Shown: piece after piece, positions 26,210-35,191 of the stretch
Layout of the letters: each line of letters begins with the position of its first letter
Position numbering within the stretch: the stretch's first letter is position 1
Source: Emcibacter sp.
GTDB lineage: Bacteria; Pseudomonadota; Alphaproteobacteria; Sphingomonadales; Emcibacteraceae
Reading direction: 5' to 3'
DNA: 64,000 bases
NCBI RefSeq assembly: GCF_963675455.1
Contig: NZ_OY776217.1
Span: forward strand, 2,776,001-2,840,000
Notes under the pieces: generated by a model
Told to the model about the DNA's origin: nothing
Databases searched by the model: none
Seen by the model: the letters and a program-made list of their open reading frames with translations, nothing else
Position numbers and translations under genes: made by a program

Positions 26210-27274
26210 TCACCCAATCTTGTCAGTAAAGGCTATGAGCCACAGCCCGGTCAGGAATACCCACAGCAGAGAGAGCGGCAGGAAGACTTTCCAGCCCAGC
26301 CGCATCAACTGGTCGTAACGGTATCTCGGTACGGTCGCCTTGACCCAGGCAAACACGAAGAAGAAGAAACAGATCTTCAGGAACAGCCAGATAGGTCCGG
26401 GAATCCAGTACAGCCACTCGGCCTCGAAAGGCGGCAGGTACCCGCCGAAAAACAGAATGCTGGTCATGCAGCACATCAGCAGGATGTTTGCATATTCGCC
26501 CAGGAAGAAAAGCGCGAAAGCCATGGAGGAATATTCCACCTGATAGCCGGCGACAAGTTCGGCTTCCGCTTCCGGCAGGTCGAACGGCGGACGGTTTGTT
26601 TCCGCCAGCGCCGAAATCAGAAAGACAATGAACATCGGGAACAGTGGTGTGAACCAGAACCCGTTAACACCGAGGAAAACCGCCTTCTGGGCCTCGACAA
26701 TGTCAATCAGGTTCAGGCTGCCGACCACCATCAGCACGGTGACCAGCACAAAACCGATGGAAACCTCGTAGGACACCATCTGCGCGGCGGAACGAAGCGA
26801 GCCGAGGAAGGCGTAACGGGAGTTACTGGCCCAGCCGGACATCACAATGCCGTAAACCCCGAGGGAGGAAATGGCAAAGAGATAGAGGATACCGACGTTG
26901 ATATCCGCCAGCACCAGTTCCGGACTCCAGGGAATAACGGCCCAGCCCACCAGCGCCAGAATGAAAGTAATGCAGGGCGCCAGAAGGAAAATTCCCTTGT
27001 TGGCACCAGCCGGTATGATGGTTTCTTTAAGGAACAGTTTAAGTCCGTCAGCGAAGGACTGTAACAGCCCCCAGGGACCCACGACGTTGGGGCCGCGGCG
27101 CAACTGCATGGCGGCCCAGACTTTGCGGTCCACATAAACGCTCATGGCCACGGCGATCAGGAGCGGCAGGACGATAATCAGAATCCAGCCTATCGTGGTA
27201 ACGGTATAGGTCAGCCAGGACGCCATAATTGGCAATCCCATCCAGGCCAGTATGATATTAACTAAATCACCCAT
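26210..27274 (-). CDS. nuoH: NADH-quinone oxidoreductase subunit H
   Basis: Membrane subunit forming the quinone chamber of complex I. The reading frame is open to 27355, but that extension lies inside nuoG in another frame. The ATG at 27274 has AGGA nearby, overlaps the nuoG stop by 8 nt and gives 354 residues starting MGDLVNIILAW. Seen: VYVDRKVWAAMQLRRGPN and ETNRPPFDLPEAEAELVAGY, both diagnostic, plus eight hydrophobic segments. Confidence 0.97.
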   Translation of the reverse strand: MGDLVNIILAWMGLPIMASWLTYTVTTIGWILIIVLPLLIAVAMSVYVDRKVWAAMQLRRGPNVVGPWGLLQSFADGLKLFLKETIIPAGANKGIFLLAPCITFILALVGWAVIPWSPELVLADINVGILYLFAISSLGVYGIVMSGWASNSRYAFLGSLRSAAQMVSYEVSIGFVLVTVLMVVGSLNLIDIVEAQKAVFLGVNGFWFTPLFPMFIVFLISALAETNRPPFDLPEAEAELVAGYQVEYSSMAFALFFLGEYANILLMCCMTSILFFGGYLPPFEAEWLYWIPGPIWLFLKICFFFFVFAWVKATVPRYRYDQLMRLGWKVFLPLSLLWVFLTGLWLIAFTDKIG

Positions 27275-29327
27275 TGGTTCCTGTTGCCTCCTCGCTTGCA
27301 CCTGATCCATTGAAAGTGGCTGAACAGTCCGCCATGGTGGCAGACGCCCGGGCAATGGGGTTGGTCAGATAGAAATCATCGATCGAGCTTGCCAATGCTT
27401 CAGTAGAAAGATCGCCGGCCACACCAAAATCAGCCCACGTTTCGCTTGGTTTGACATCAATCTCGGCAAACTGCGGATGATCCGCGATCAGCTTGCTCCG
27501 AAGCTCGTTGATATTGTTAAACGGCAGGGTCTTGCCCAGCACCTCGGACAGCGCCCGGAGGATCGTCCAGTCTTCGCGGGCATCACCCGGACCGAAGATC
27601 ACACGCTGGCCAAGCTGAACCCGGCCTTCCGTATTGACGTAAGTGCCCGGTTTTTCTGTATAGGTCACGCCCGGCAGGATCACGTCGGCGCTTTTCACAC
27701 CGGCATCCCCGTGGCTGCCCTGATAGATCACAAAGGCCTTGTCGAGACGGCTTGTATCAATCTCGTCAGCCCCCAGGTTGAAGACCACTTCAATGTCGCC
27801 TTTTTCCGCACCGGCGAGAATTCCTTCAACGCCATCTTCCGTAATGAGCCCCAGATCAAGGGCACCCACACGACCGGCTGCACTGTGAAGAACGTTAAAG
27901 CCGTTCCAGTCGCCTTTGACCAGGCCGTATTTATCGGCAATGTCATGGGCGAGTTTCAGGATGGCGGCGCCATCTTCCCGGCCCAGAACCCCGGCCCCGA
28001 TAACCAGCATCGGTTTTTCTGCTGCGTCCAGAACCTTGGCGAAGTCGTTCTTGCCGTCCAGAATATCTTTCAGAACAGAAGCTTCCGCGCCAAGGTTTTC
28101 AACCTTGTAGGTCAAATCGGCTTCTTCACCAACTGAAGCAATGCGGTATCCGCGCTCCAGCGACTTGCGACGCAGGCGGCTGTTCAGAACCGCCGATTCT
28201 TTGCGAGGGTTCGTACCGATCAGCAGGCAGGCATCACTTTCTTCGATACCGGCAACCCCCGTATTAAACAGGTAACCGACCCGGTGACGGGCGAAAATCT
28301 TTTCACCGGCCTGACGGCCTTCCACATTTTCGGACCCCAGTGAATTCAGCAGCAGCTTCAGCGCATACATGCTTTCCACATCCTGCAGGTCACCGACAAG
28401 GCCGGCGACTTTTTTGCCATCAAGGCCTTTCAGCTTGCTGGCAATCAGCGCAAAGGCTTCGTTCCAGGTCGCTTCGACAAGTTTACCGTCTTTTTTCACA
28501 TAGGGGCGATCCAGGCGGCGGACTTTCAGACCGTCAACCGCATGACGTGTCTTGTCGGAGATCCACTCCTCGTTCACATCGTCGTGCAGGCGCGGCAGAA
28601 CACGCAACACTTCCCGGCCGCGGGCATCCACCCGGATATTGCTGCCCAGTGCATCATGAACATCAATGGTTTCAGTATGTTTCAGTTCCCAGGGGCGTGC
28701 TGTGAAAGCATAGGGTTTGCTGGTCAGCGCCCCGACCGGGCACAGGTCAACCACATTGCCGGAAAGCTCGGAGGCAAAAGCCTGTTCACCATAAGTCGTG
28801 ATTTCAGTATGTTCACCGCGGCCAACCGCACCAAGTGCCGGTACACCGGCGATCTCGTCAGCAAAACGCACACAACGGGTACAGTGAATACAGCGGGTCA
28901 TCACTGTTTTCACCAGCGGCCCCATGTTTTTCTCTTTTACCGCACGTTTGTTTTCATGGAAGCGGTTATGGCCGATCCCGTAGGCCATGGACTGGTCCTG
29001 CAGGTCACATTCACCACCCTGGTCACAGATCGGGCAATCCAGGGGGTGGTTGATCAGGAGAAACTCCATGACCCCTTCCCTGGCCTTTTTCACCAGCGGC
29101 GTATTGGTATGGATGACCATACCGTCACCTGCCGGCATGGCGCAGGAAGCAACCGGTTTCGGCGCCTTTTCCATTTCCACCAGACACATACGGCAGTTTC
29201 CGGCAATCGAAAGCCGTTCATGGTAGCAGAAACGGGGAATCTCGACCCCGGCCTGCTCACAAGCCTGCAGAATGGTCATGCCATTCTCGACTGTTACTTC
29301 ATTTCCATCAATCGTCAGCGTTGGCAT
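27267..29327 (-). CDS. nuoG: NADH-quinone oxidoreductase subunit G
   Basis: Large iron-sulfur subunit of the electron-input arm of complex I. 686 residues: an N-terminal 2Fe-2S domain (CYHERLSIAGNCRMCLVEME), a His/Cys-ligated cluster region (DCPICDQGGECDLQD), a 4Fe-4S site (CIHCTRCVRFADE), then a molybdopterin-oxidoreductase-like domain that has lost the cofactor in this family. The C-terminal 40 residues are low complexity. ATG at 29327, 9 nt after nuoF. Confidence 0.97.
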   Translation of the reverse strand: MPTLTIDGNEVTVENGMTILQACEQAGVEIPRFCYHERLSIAGNCRMCLVEMEKAPKPVASCAMPAGDGMVIHTNTPLVKKAREGVMEFLLINHPLDCPICDQGGECDLQDQSMAYGIGHNRFHENKRAVKEKNMGPLVKTVMTRCIHCTRCVRFADEIAGVPALGAVGRGEHTEITTYGEQAFASELSGNVVDLCPVGALTSKPYAFTARPWELKHTETIDVHDALGSNIRVDARGREVLRVLPRLHDDVNEEWISDKTRHAVDGLKVRRLDRPYVKKDGKLVEATWNEAFALIASKLKGLDGKKVAGLVGDLQDVESMYALKLLLNSLGSENVEGRQAGEKIFARHRVGYLFNTGVAGIEESDACLLIGTNPRKESAVLNSRLRRKSLERGYRIASVGEEADLTYKVENLGAEASVLKDILDGKNDFAKVLDAAEKPMLVIGAGVLGREDGAAILKLAHDIADKYGLVKGDWNGFNVLHSAAGRVGALDLGLITEDGVEGILAGAEKGDIEVVFNLGADEIDTSRLDKAFVIYQGSHGDAGVKSADVILPGVTYTEKPGTYVNTEGRVQLGQRVIFGPGDAREDWTILRALSEVLGKTLPFNNINELRSKLIADHPQFAEIDVKPSETWADFGVAGDLSTEALASSIDDFYLTNPIARASATMADCSATFNGSGASEEATGTNG

Positions 29328-29336
29328 TTTCTACTC

Positions 29337-30614
29337 CTACGCAGCCTGGCTTTTATATTCTTTGATACGACGCTCCACTTCCGGACGGAAGTGACGCATC
29401 AGACCCTGAATGGGCCAGGCCGCCGCATCGCCCAGGGCGCAGATAGTGTGGCCCTCGATCTGCTTGGTCACGTCCAGCAGCATGTCAATCTCGCTGACTT
29501 CCGCCTGACCGGTGACCAGTCGTTCCATCACGCGCCACATCCAGCCGGTACCTTCCCGGCACGGTGTGCACTGACCGCAGCTTTCATGTTTGTAAAAGGC
29601 GGCCAGACGGGCAATGGCCTTGACGATGTCCGTGGACTTGTCCATGACAATCACCGCCGCAGTACCCAGACCTGACTGAACATTGCGCAGGCTGTCAAAA
29701 TCCATCAGCACGTCGTCACAGATATCCTTGGGCAGTACAGGCACGGAAGAACCGCCGGGAATAACCGCCAGCAGATTGTCCCAGCCGCCGCGAACACCGC
29801 CGCAATGCCGTTCAATAAGCTCCTTGAGCGGGATACCCATTTCTTCCTCTACCGTACAGGGGCGCTCCACATGGCCCGAAATACAGAACAGTTTGGTGCC
29901 TGTGTTGTTTTCACGGCCGATGCCGGCGAACCAGGCGCCGCCGCGTCGCAGGATTTCCGGCACGACCGCAATGGATTCCACATTGTTCACAGTCGTCGGA
30001 CAACCAAACACGCCCACATTGGCCGGGAATGGCGGCTTCAGACGGGGCTGGCCTTTTTTGCCTTCCAGACTTTCGATGAGCGCCGTTTCTTCGCCGCAGA
30101 TATAGGCGCCGGCACCCCGATGAACGTAAACATCGAAGTCAAAACCGGTACCGCAGGCGTTCTTGCCGATCAGGCCGTCATCATAGGCTTCCTGAATGGC
30201 GGCTTCCAGCACATTGGCTTCATGCACGAATTCACCGCGGATGTAGATATAGGCGGCAACCGCACGCATGGCAAAACCGGCAATCAGGCATCCTTCGATC
30301 AGCTTGTGCGGATCATGGCGCATGATTTCCCGGTCCTTACAGGTGCCGGGCTCGCCCTCATCCGCGTTAACCACCAGATAGCTCGGGCGACCATCAGATT
30401 CCTTGGGCATAAAAGACCATTTCAGGCCGGTCGGGAAACCCGCTCCGCCGCGACCGCGCAGGCCGGAACTTTTCATCTCGTCAATCAGCCAGTCATGGCC
30501 TTTTTCAATCAGAGCCTTGGTGCCGTCCCAGTCGCCGCGTTTCTTGGCAGCGGGCAGGTTCCAGTCCTGAAAGCCATAGAGATTGGTAAAAATGCGATCC
30601 TTATCTGCGAGCAT
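29337..30614 (-). CDS. nuoF: NADH-quinone oxidoreductase subunit F
   Basis: NADH-oxidising subunit: binds NADH and FMN and holds cluster N3. 425 residues with the NADH motif GRGGAGFPTGLKW, the FMN motif GAYICGEETALIES and the 4Fe-4S motif ESCGQCTPCREGTGWM. ATG at 30614 shares one base with the nuoE stop (TAATG), a typical coupling. Confidence 0.98.
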   Translation of the reverse strand: MLADKDRIFTNLYGFQDWNLPAAKKRGDWDGTKALIEKGHDWLIDEMKSSGLRGRGGAGFPTGLKWSFMPKESDGRPSYLVVNADEGEPGTCKDREIMRHDPHKLIEGCLIAGFAMRAVAAYIYIRGEFVHEANVLEAAIQEAYDDGLIGKNACGTGFDFDVYVHRGAGAYICGEETALIESLEGKKGQPRLKPPFPANVGVFGCPTTVNNVESIAVVPEILRRGGAWFAGIGRENNTGTKLFCISGHVERPCTVEEEMGIPLKELIERHCGGVRGGWDNLLAVIPGGSSVPVLPKDICDDVLMDFDSLRNVQSGLGTAAVIVMDKSTDIVKAIARLAAFYKHESCGQCTPCREGTGWMWRVMERLVTGQAEVSEIDMLLDVTKQIEGHTICALGDAAAWPIQGLMRHFRPEVERRIKEYKSQAA

Positions 30615-31237
30615 TATTTATCCCCTCCCTTGAGCAGGTCTGCCGGTGCATATTCGGTCAGGCTGGTGGGTTTTCCAATCGGGCAGGCCTTGAAGCGGCC
30701 GTTCTGCGGACCGGCAGCAGGTACTTTGCCTTCCTTGATGCCCCTGATGAAGTTCCGGGTCGAATTCTCGTCCAGGTCTTCGTAATATTCTTCCTTGTAG
30801 GCGATCACCGGTGCATTCACACAGGCCCCGGCGCATTCAACTTCCAGAAGGGTAAACTGGCCATCCTCGGTGGTTTCGCCAAAACCAATGCCCAGCTCTT
30901 CCTTGCAGGCCCGGACGATATCGTCGGATCCGCGCAGCCAGCACGGTGTGGTGGTGCAGACCTCGATCACATGTTTGCCAACCGGTTTAAGGTTGTACAT
31001 GGAATAGAAACTGGCCACCTCATGGACACGAATGTAAGGCATATCCAGCATATCGCCGATATATTCCATAATCGGAACGGTGACCCAGCCACCATTCTGA
31101 TCCTGGGCCCTGTGCAGCAGCGGCATTACCGCGCTCTGCTGGCGACCTTCAGGATATTTGGCGATCTGGCCCTTGGCCCACTCCAGATTTTCCGGCGTAA
31201 ACTCGAAAGTTTCGCTGCTTTTGACACTCACGCTCAT
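30614..31237 (-). CDS. nuoE: NADH-quinone oxidoreductase subunit E
   Basis: Thioredoxin-like 2Fe-2S subunit beside NuoF. 207 residues with ligands in CTTTPCWLRGSD and VECAGACVNAP; about 40 residues longer at the C-terminus than E. coli NuoE, as usual in alphaproteobacteria. ATG at 31237 overlaps the nuoD stop by 4 nt (ATGA). Confidence 0.97.
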   Translation of the reverse strand: MSVSVKSSETFEFTPENLEWAKGQIAKYPEGRQQSAVMPLLHRAQDQNGGWVTVPIMEYIGDMLDMPYIRVHEVASFYSMYNLKPVGKHVIEVCTTTPCWLRGSDDIVRACKEELGIGFGETTEDGQFTLLEVECAGACVNAPVIAYKEEYYEDLDENSTRNFIRGIKEGKVPAAGPQNGRFKACPIGKPTSLTEYAPADLLKGGDK

Positions 31238-32412
31238 CGGTCAATTTCTCCGAACACAATATCAAAGGACCCGATCAGGGCCGGCACGTCGGCCAGCATG
31301 TGACCTTTGGCCATATAATCCATCGACTGCAGATGGGCATACCCGGGGGCGCGAATCTTGCACCGGTACGGCATGTTGGAACCATCCGAAACCAGATAAA
31401 CGCCGAATTCACCCTTTGGTGCCTCGACAGCTGCATAAACCTCACCTTCAGGCACCTTGAAGCCTTCGGTGTAAAGTTTGAAATGGTGAATCAGGGCTTC
31501 CATGGAATTTTTCATGTCAGCACGACGCGGCGGCGTCACCTTGTTATCCACCGACATCACCGGCCCCTCAGGCATCCTTTCGATACACTGACGGATAATG
31601 GCCAGGCTCTGGTGCATTTCCTCAAGACGAATAATATATCGGTCATAACAGTCGCTGTGTTTGCCAACCACTACATCAAACTTCAGCTTGTCATAACAAT
31701 CATAAGGCTCGGCCTTGCGGATATCCCAGGCAATGCCTGTACCGCGCAACATGGGACCGGTATAGCCCCAGGCCAGAGCATCTTCCTGGCTGATCACGCC
31801 GATGTCCACATTCCGCTGCTTGAAGATTCTGTTTTCCACAATAAGTCCCTCGGTATCTGCAAGGACTTTCGGGAACTCATCACAAAATTTCAGTATTTCC
31901 TCGGCCATGCCTGCCGGCATGTCCTGGTGCACACCGCCGGGACGGAAATAGTTGGCATGAAGACGGGCCCCACAGACCCCTTCATAAAATTCCATCAGCT
32001 TTTCGCGTTCCTCGAACAGCCACAGGATCGGCGTCAGGGCGCCAACATCCATGGCATGTGTCGTCACGTTCAGGATATGGTTGAGGATACGACCGATTTC
32101 CGAAAACAGAACACGCAGATACTGACCGCGTTCCGGCACCTCGATTCCCATCAGCTTTTCGATGGCAAGAACAAAGGCGTGTTCCTGGTTCATCGGCGCC
32201 ACATAATCCAGACGGTCAAAGTAGGGAATCGCCTGGAGATAGGTTTTATTCTCGATCAGCTTTTCCGTACCCCGGTGCAGAAGACCGATATGGGGGTCGC
32301 TACGCTCAACAATTTCACCATCCAGCTCCAGAATCAGACGCAGAACGCCGTGGGCTGCCGGGTGCTGCGGGCCAAAGTTGAGGTTGAAGTTCTTGATATC
32401 CACTTCAGACAT
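31234..32412 (-). CDS. nuoD: NADH-quinone oxidoreductase subunit D
   Basis: Quinone-site subunit of complex I (49-kDa homologue), 392 residues. FGPQHPAAHGVLRL near residue 13 holds the quinone-binding histidine; MRGTGIAWD-type and PEGPVM segments follow. It is separate from NuoC, unlike the NuoCD fusion of E. coli. ATG at 32412, directly abutting the nuoC stop. Confidence 0.98.
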   Translation of the reverse strand: MSEVDIKNFNLNFGPQHPAAHGVLRLILELDGEIVERSDPHIGLLHRGTEKLIENKTYLQAIPYFDRLDYVAPMNQEHAFVLAIEKLMGIEVPERGQYLRVLFSEIGRILNHILNVTTHAMDVGALTPILWLFEEREKLMEFYEGVCGARLHANYFRPGGVHQDMPAGMAEEILKFCDEFPKVLADTEGLIVENRIFKQRNVDIGVISQEDALAWGYTGPMLRGTGIAWDIRKAEPYDCYDKLKFDVVVGKHSDCYDRYIIRLEEMHQSLAIIRQCIERMPEGPVMSVDNKVTPPRRADMKNSMEALIHHFKLYTEGFKVPEGEVYAAVEAPKGEFGVYLVSDGSNMPYRCKIRAPGYAHLQSMDYMAKGHMLADVPALIGSFDIVFGEIDR

Positions 32413-33036
32413 TTATTTACCCTCCTGCCCGCTCTCGGCCTTTTCATCGCCGGGCAGAATATATTTCGCACCTTCCCAGGGGCTCATGAAATCAAATTTC
32501 CGGAATTCCTGGGTAAGCTGAACAGGTTCGTAAACCACACGTTTCTCTTCCTCGCTATAGCGCAGCTCTACATAGCCGGTCAGCGGGAAATCCTTGCGCA
32601 GAGGGAAACCCTGAAAACCATAATCGGTCAGAAGACGACGCAGGTCCGGATTGCCGTCAAACATAATTCCATACATGTCCCAGGCTTCGCGTTCATACCA
32701 TTCAGCAGCGGGATAAACCTCGACCACAGACGGCACCGGTGTTTCCTCATCGGTTTCGATTTTGACACGAAGGCGCTGGTTCTGGGTCACGCTCAGCAGC
32801 TGGTAAACAACATCAAACCGCTTCGCACGGTCCGGATAATCGGCTCCGCACAAGTCGGTAAGCTGGGTGAATTTGCAGCTCGCATCGTTTTTCAGGAATG
32901 TCAGAACATTGACAATACGATCAGCGCGAACCAGCAAGGTAATTTCGTCAAAAGCAATAACAATTTCATTGATATCATTTGGCAAGGCGGCGGAGATATG
33001 TTCGCGCAGTTCCTCGAGTGCTTCCTGATTACTCAT
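32413..33036 (-). CDS. nuoC: NADH-quinone oxidoreductase subunit C
   Basis: Peripheral-arm subunit (30-kDa homologue), 207 residues. The conserved block EREAWDMYGIMFDGNPDLRR is present, followed by FPLTGYVE. A TTG lies one codon upstream; I chose the ATG at 33036 (MSNQEAL), with GGGAG eight nucleotides before it. The C-terminus is acidic and variable, as in other family members. 15 nt after nuoB. Confidence 0.97.
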   Translation of the reverse strand: MSNQEALEELREHISAALPNDINEIVIAFDEITLLVRADRIVNVLTFLKNDASCKFTQLTDLCGADYPDRAKRFDVVYQLLSVTQNQRLRVKIETDEETPVPSVVEVYPAAEWYEREAWDMYGIMFDGNPDLRRLLTDYGFQGFPLRKDFPLTGYVELRYSEEEKRVVYEPVQLTQEFRKFDFMSPWEGAKYILPGDEKAESGQEGK

Positions 33037-33051
33037 CAACAGTCTCCCGCT

Positions 33052-33600
33052 CTACCGGTCAATGGACGACGTACGGCGAATCTTTTTCTGCAACTGCAGA
33101 ATTCCGTACAACAGTGCCTCTGCTGTCGGCGGACAGCCCGGCACATAAATATCCACAGGCACGATGCGGTCGCATCCGCGCACTACTGAATAGGAATAAT
33201 GGTAATAACCACCCCCATTGGCACAGCTTCCCATGGAAATCACATAGCGCGGCTCGGACATCTGGTCGTATACCTTGCGCAGGGCCGGCGCCATTTTGTT
33301 GGTCAGCGTTCCGGCCACAATCATCACGTCAGACTGACGCGGGGAGGCACGCGGGGCAAAACCGAATCTTTCCACATCATAACGCGGCATGCTGGAATGC
33401 ATCATTTCCACGGCGCAACAGGCCAGACCGAAAGTCATCCACCACAGGGATCCTGTGCGGGCCCAGGCGATAACATCATCCAGTTGGGTAACGACAAAGC
33501 CCTTGTCGGCAAGTTCGTCCGAAATGGATTTAAAATAGGCGTCCTGCTCGAGGTTCGCCATTTCAGTTTTCATTTCAGGTGAGGACATTTCCTGAGACAT
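33052..33600 (-). CDS. nuoB: NADH-quinone oxidoreductase subunit B
   Basis: Carries cluster N2, the last cluster before quinone. Ligands are seen in GLACCAVEMM, MGSCANGGGYY and VPGCPPTAEALLYG. The frame is open to 33633 inside nuoA, but the ATG at 33600 has GGAG with a 5-nt spacer and gives a 182-residue protein starting MSQEMSS, two nucleotides after the nuoA stop. Confidence 0.98.
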   Translation of the reverse strand: MSQEMSSPEMKTEMANLEQDAYFKSISDELADKGFVVTQLDDVIAWARTGSLWWMTFGLACCAVEMMHSSMPRYDVERFGFAPRASPRQSDVMIVAGTLTNKMAPALRKVYDQMSEPRYVISMGSCANGGGYYHYSYSVVRGCDRIVPVDIYVPGCPPTAEALLYGILQLQKKIRRTSSIDR

Positions 33601-33602
33601 CT

Positions 33603-33968
33603 TTACTCCCATTCCAGTGCGCCCTTTTTCCATTCATAAATAAAACCGATGGTCAGCACACCGAGGAATATCATCATGGAGGTAAATCCGAAGATGCCGA
33701 TGTCGCCTAACGCCACAGCCCATGGAAAAAGGAAGGCTACTTCCAGGTCAAAAATAATAAAGAGAATTGCTACCAGGTAGAAACGCACATCAAACTGCTT
33801 CCTGGCGTCGCCGAAAGCCTCGAAGCCACATTCATAGGCCGAGAGCTTTTCTGCATCCGGCGCCTGTTTTGCAACAAGCATCGGCAGGGTCACAAATACC
33901 CCGGACAGAACAATAGCGATAACAAAGAAAATCAGGATCGGAAGATATTCGAGCAGCATATCATTCAT
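33603..33968 (-). CDS. nuoA: NADH-quinone oxidoreductase subunit A
   Basis: First gene of the nuo operon. 121 residues, three membrane helices, with the conserved loop YECGFEAFGDARKQFDVRFY between helices 1 and 2. ATG at 33968. A second ATG three codons on is possible. The ribosome binding site is GGGTAGGG-like and weaker than those of the downstream genes. Confidence 0.97.
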   Translation of the reverse strand: MNDMLLEYLPILIFFVIAIVLSGVFVTLPMLVAKQAPDAEKLSAYECGFEAFGDARKQFDVRFYLVAILFIIFDLEVAFLFPWAVALGDIGIFGFTSMMIFLGVLTIGFIYEWKKGALEWE

Positions 33969-34300
33969 CTATGCCCTACCCCTTCTAATAGCGGTCAACT
34001 CACAGGCAGGTTCCACCCATCCACCGAAACCACTGCCTTTAGATTTCGGCCTTACTTGAAAGTCCTGTCCTACATAGCGCAGGCACATGCGATTGGAAAC
34101 ATTTAACTGGTATTTATTTTGCTAAATCCCGCTCAAACGGTCCCGTTGAACTTCAAGAACTCCATGGCCTGTTAATAGACCTTCCGGAGGCGTGTTGCCA
34201 AGGACTTTTTTGAGAAATTCCAATAAAATAAAACGCCGGGGCCACCGGATGCATCTGTAAGCATCAGGTTAAATATGCTTGGTGGTTTATACAGGAAAAA
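33969..34300. other. 332-bp intergenic region upstream of nuoA
   Basis: No gene was found on either strand. It must hold the nuo promoter and the end of the tRNA-Asp transcript. A short CCGG/CCGG stem near 34236-34250 followed on the minus strand by TTTTATTTTATT could end the tRNA transcript, but the stem is weak. No convincing -35/-10 pair was identified for nuoA. Confidence 0.5.
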
Positions 34301-34377
34301 TGGCGGGAGTGACGGGGCTCGAACCCGCGACCTCTGGCGTGACAGGCCAGCGCTCTAACCAACTGAGCTACACCCCC
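34301..34377 (-). tRNA. tRNA-Asp (anticodon GTC)
   Basis: A 77-nt cloverleaf with encoded CCA. The acceptor stem GGGGGTG pairs with CACTCCC (one G-U). The anticodon loop reads CTGTCAC with GTC at the centre; the T-loop is GGTTCGAGCCC. Confidence 0.97.
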
Positions 34378-34487
34378 GTGGGTGTGATGTGACTGATTTA
34401 GGGGATCACCCCGATCAAGTCAAGCAGCTTTTAAAGTTTTTTCGCCCTGTGGTCAACAGGACTAAGCTACTGTCTTATCTGGTAAAA

Positions 34488-34563
<76 letters not shown>

Positions 34564-34639
34564 GATTTTTACCAAATTATTACAACGTTTCCGCTGTGTG
34601 GGTGCATGTCTAACGTTTGTTCATGCCGTTGTAAAGAAT

Positions 34640-34674
34640 AAAAAAGGCGGTCGGCATTTTTTTTGCCGACCGCC
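34640..34674 (-). terminator. intrinsic terminator of hupB
   Basis: Perfect 10-bp arms GGCGGTCGGC (34646-34655) and GCCGACCGCC (34665-34674) lie 20 nt after the hupB stop. On the minus strand TTTTTTATTC follows. Confidence 0.9.
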
Positions 34675-34693
34675 TCTGGAAACAGTAAAAAAA

Positions 34694-34969
34694 TTACTTG
34701 TTTACAGCATCTTTAAGAGCCTTGCCTGCCTTGAATTTAGGCTGCTTGGACGCAGGGATCTGAATTTTTTCACCTGTGCGCGGATTGCGGCCTTCGCTGG
34801 CAGCACGAGCTGCTACGCTGAATGTACCGAAGCCGACCAGGCGAACTTCGTCACCAGAAGAAAGTGCTGAAGTAATTGCATTGAATACACCGTCTACAGC
34901 TTGAGCGGCGTCTGCTTTTGAGATATCAGCGGCTGTTGCGACGCTGGCGATAAGATCATTCTTATTCAC
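34694..34969 (-). CDS. hupB: DNA-binding protein HU
   Basis: Small nucleoid protein that bends DNA as a dimer. 91 residues with the beta-arm motif GRNPRTGEKIQIPAS and the FGTF turn. The start is GTG at 34969 with AGGGGAAG just upstream. It has its own promoter (35020-35048) and terminator and sits directly after lon, a common order. Confidence 0.97.
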   Translation of the reverse strand: MNKNDLIASVATAADISKADAAQAVDGVFNAITSALSSGDEVRLVGFGTFSVAARAASEGRNPRTGEKIQIPASKQPKFKAGKALKDAVNK

Positions 34970-35019
34970 TATCTTCCCCTTTGTGTAAGTCTCTACTGAA
35001 ATAGTTATGAAGCCGGTGC

Positions 35020-35048
35020 AGTGTAGACAGCATTTTTTCTTCCGTCAA
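35020..35048 (-). promoter_or_regulatory. sigma-70-type promoter of hupB
   Basis: On the minus strand TTGACG (35043-35048) and TACACT (35020-35025) are separated by exactly 17 nt, about 50 nt before the hupB start codon. Confidence 0.65.
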
Positions 35049-35124
35049 AGGGAAAACCTCACAAATCCGCCGTTTTTTGCAATAAAGTTCTCTTGACATT
35101 GATAGAAAAAAACTTTTCCGAACC

Positions 35125-35157
35125 AAAAAACGCCCATCCGTGACGGATGGGCGTTTT
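35125..35157 (-). terminator. intrinsic terminator of lon
   Basis: Arms CGCCCATCCG (35131-35140) and CGGATGGGCG (35144-35153) with a 3-nt loop lie about 40 nt after the lon stop. Six T follow on the minus strand and four T on the plus strand. Confidence 0.88.
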
Positions 35158-35191
35158 ATCTTTAAATATTTAGGTATTTCTGGCGGAAAAT

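Noticed and set aside
31300..33189. 629-residue open frame on the plus strand
   Set aside because: It lies antisense to nuoD and nuoC, is rich in His, Gln and Asn as expected from a reverse-frame reading, and matches no family.
34082..34140. Search for a sigma-70 promoter of nuoA
   Set aside because: Several AT-rich hexamers exist, but no -35/-10 pair with 16-18 nt spacing was convincing.
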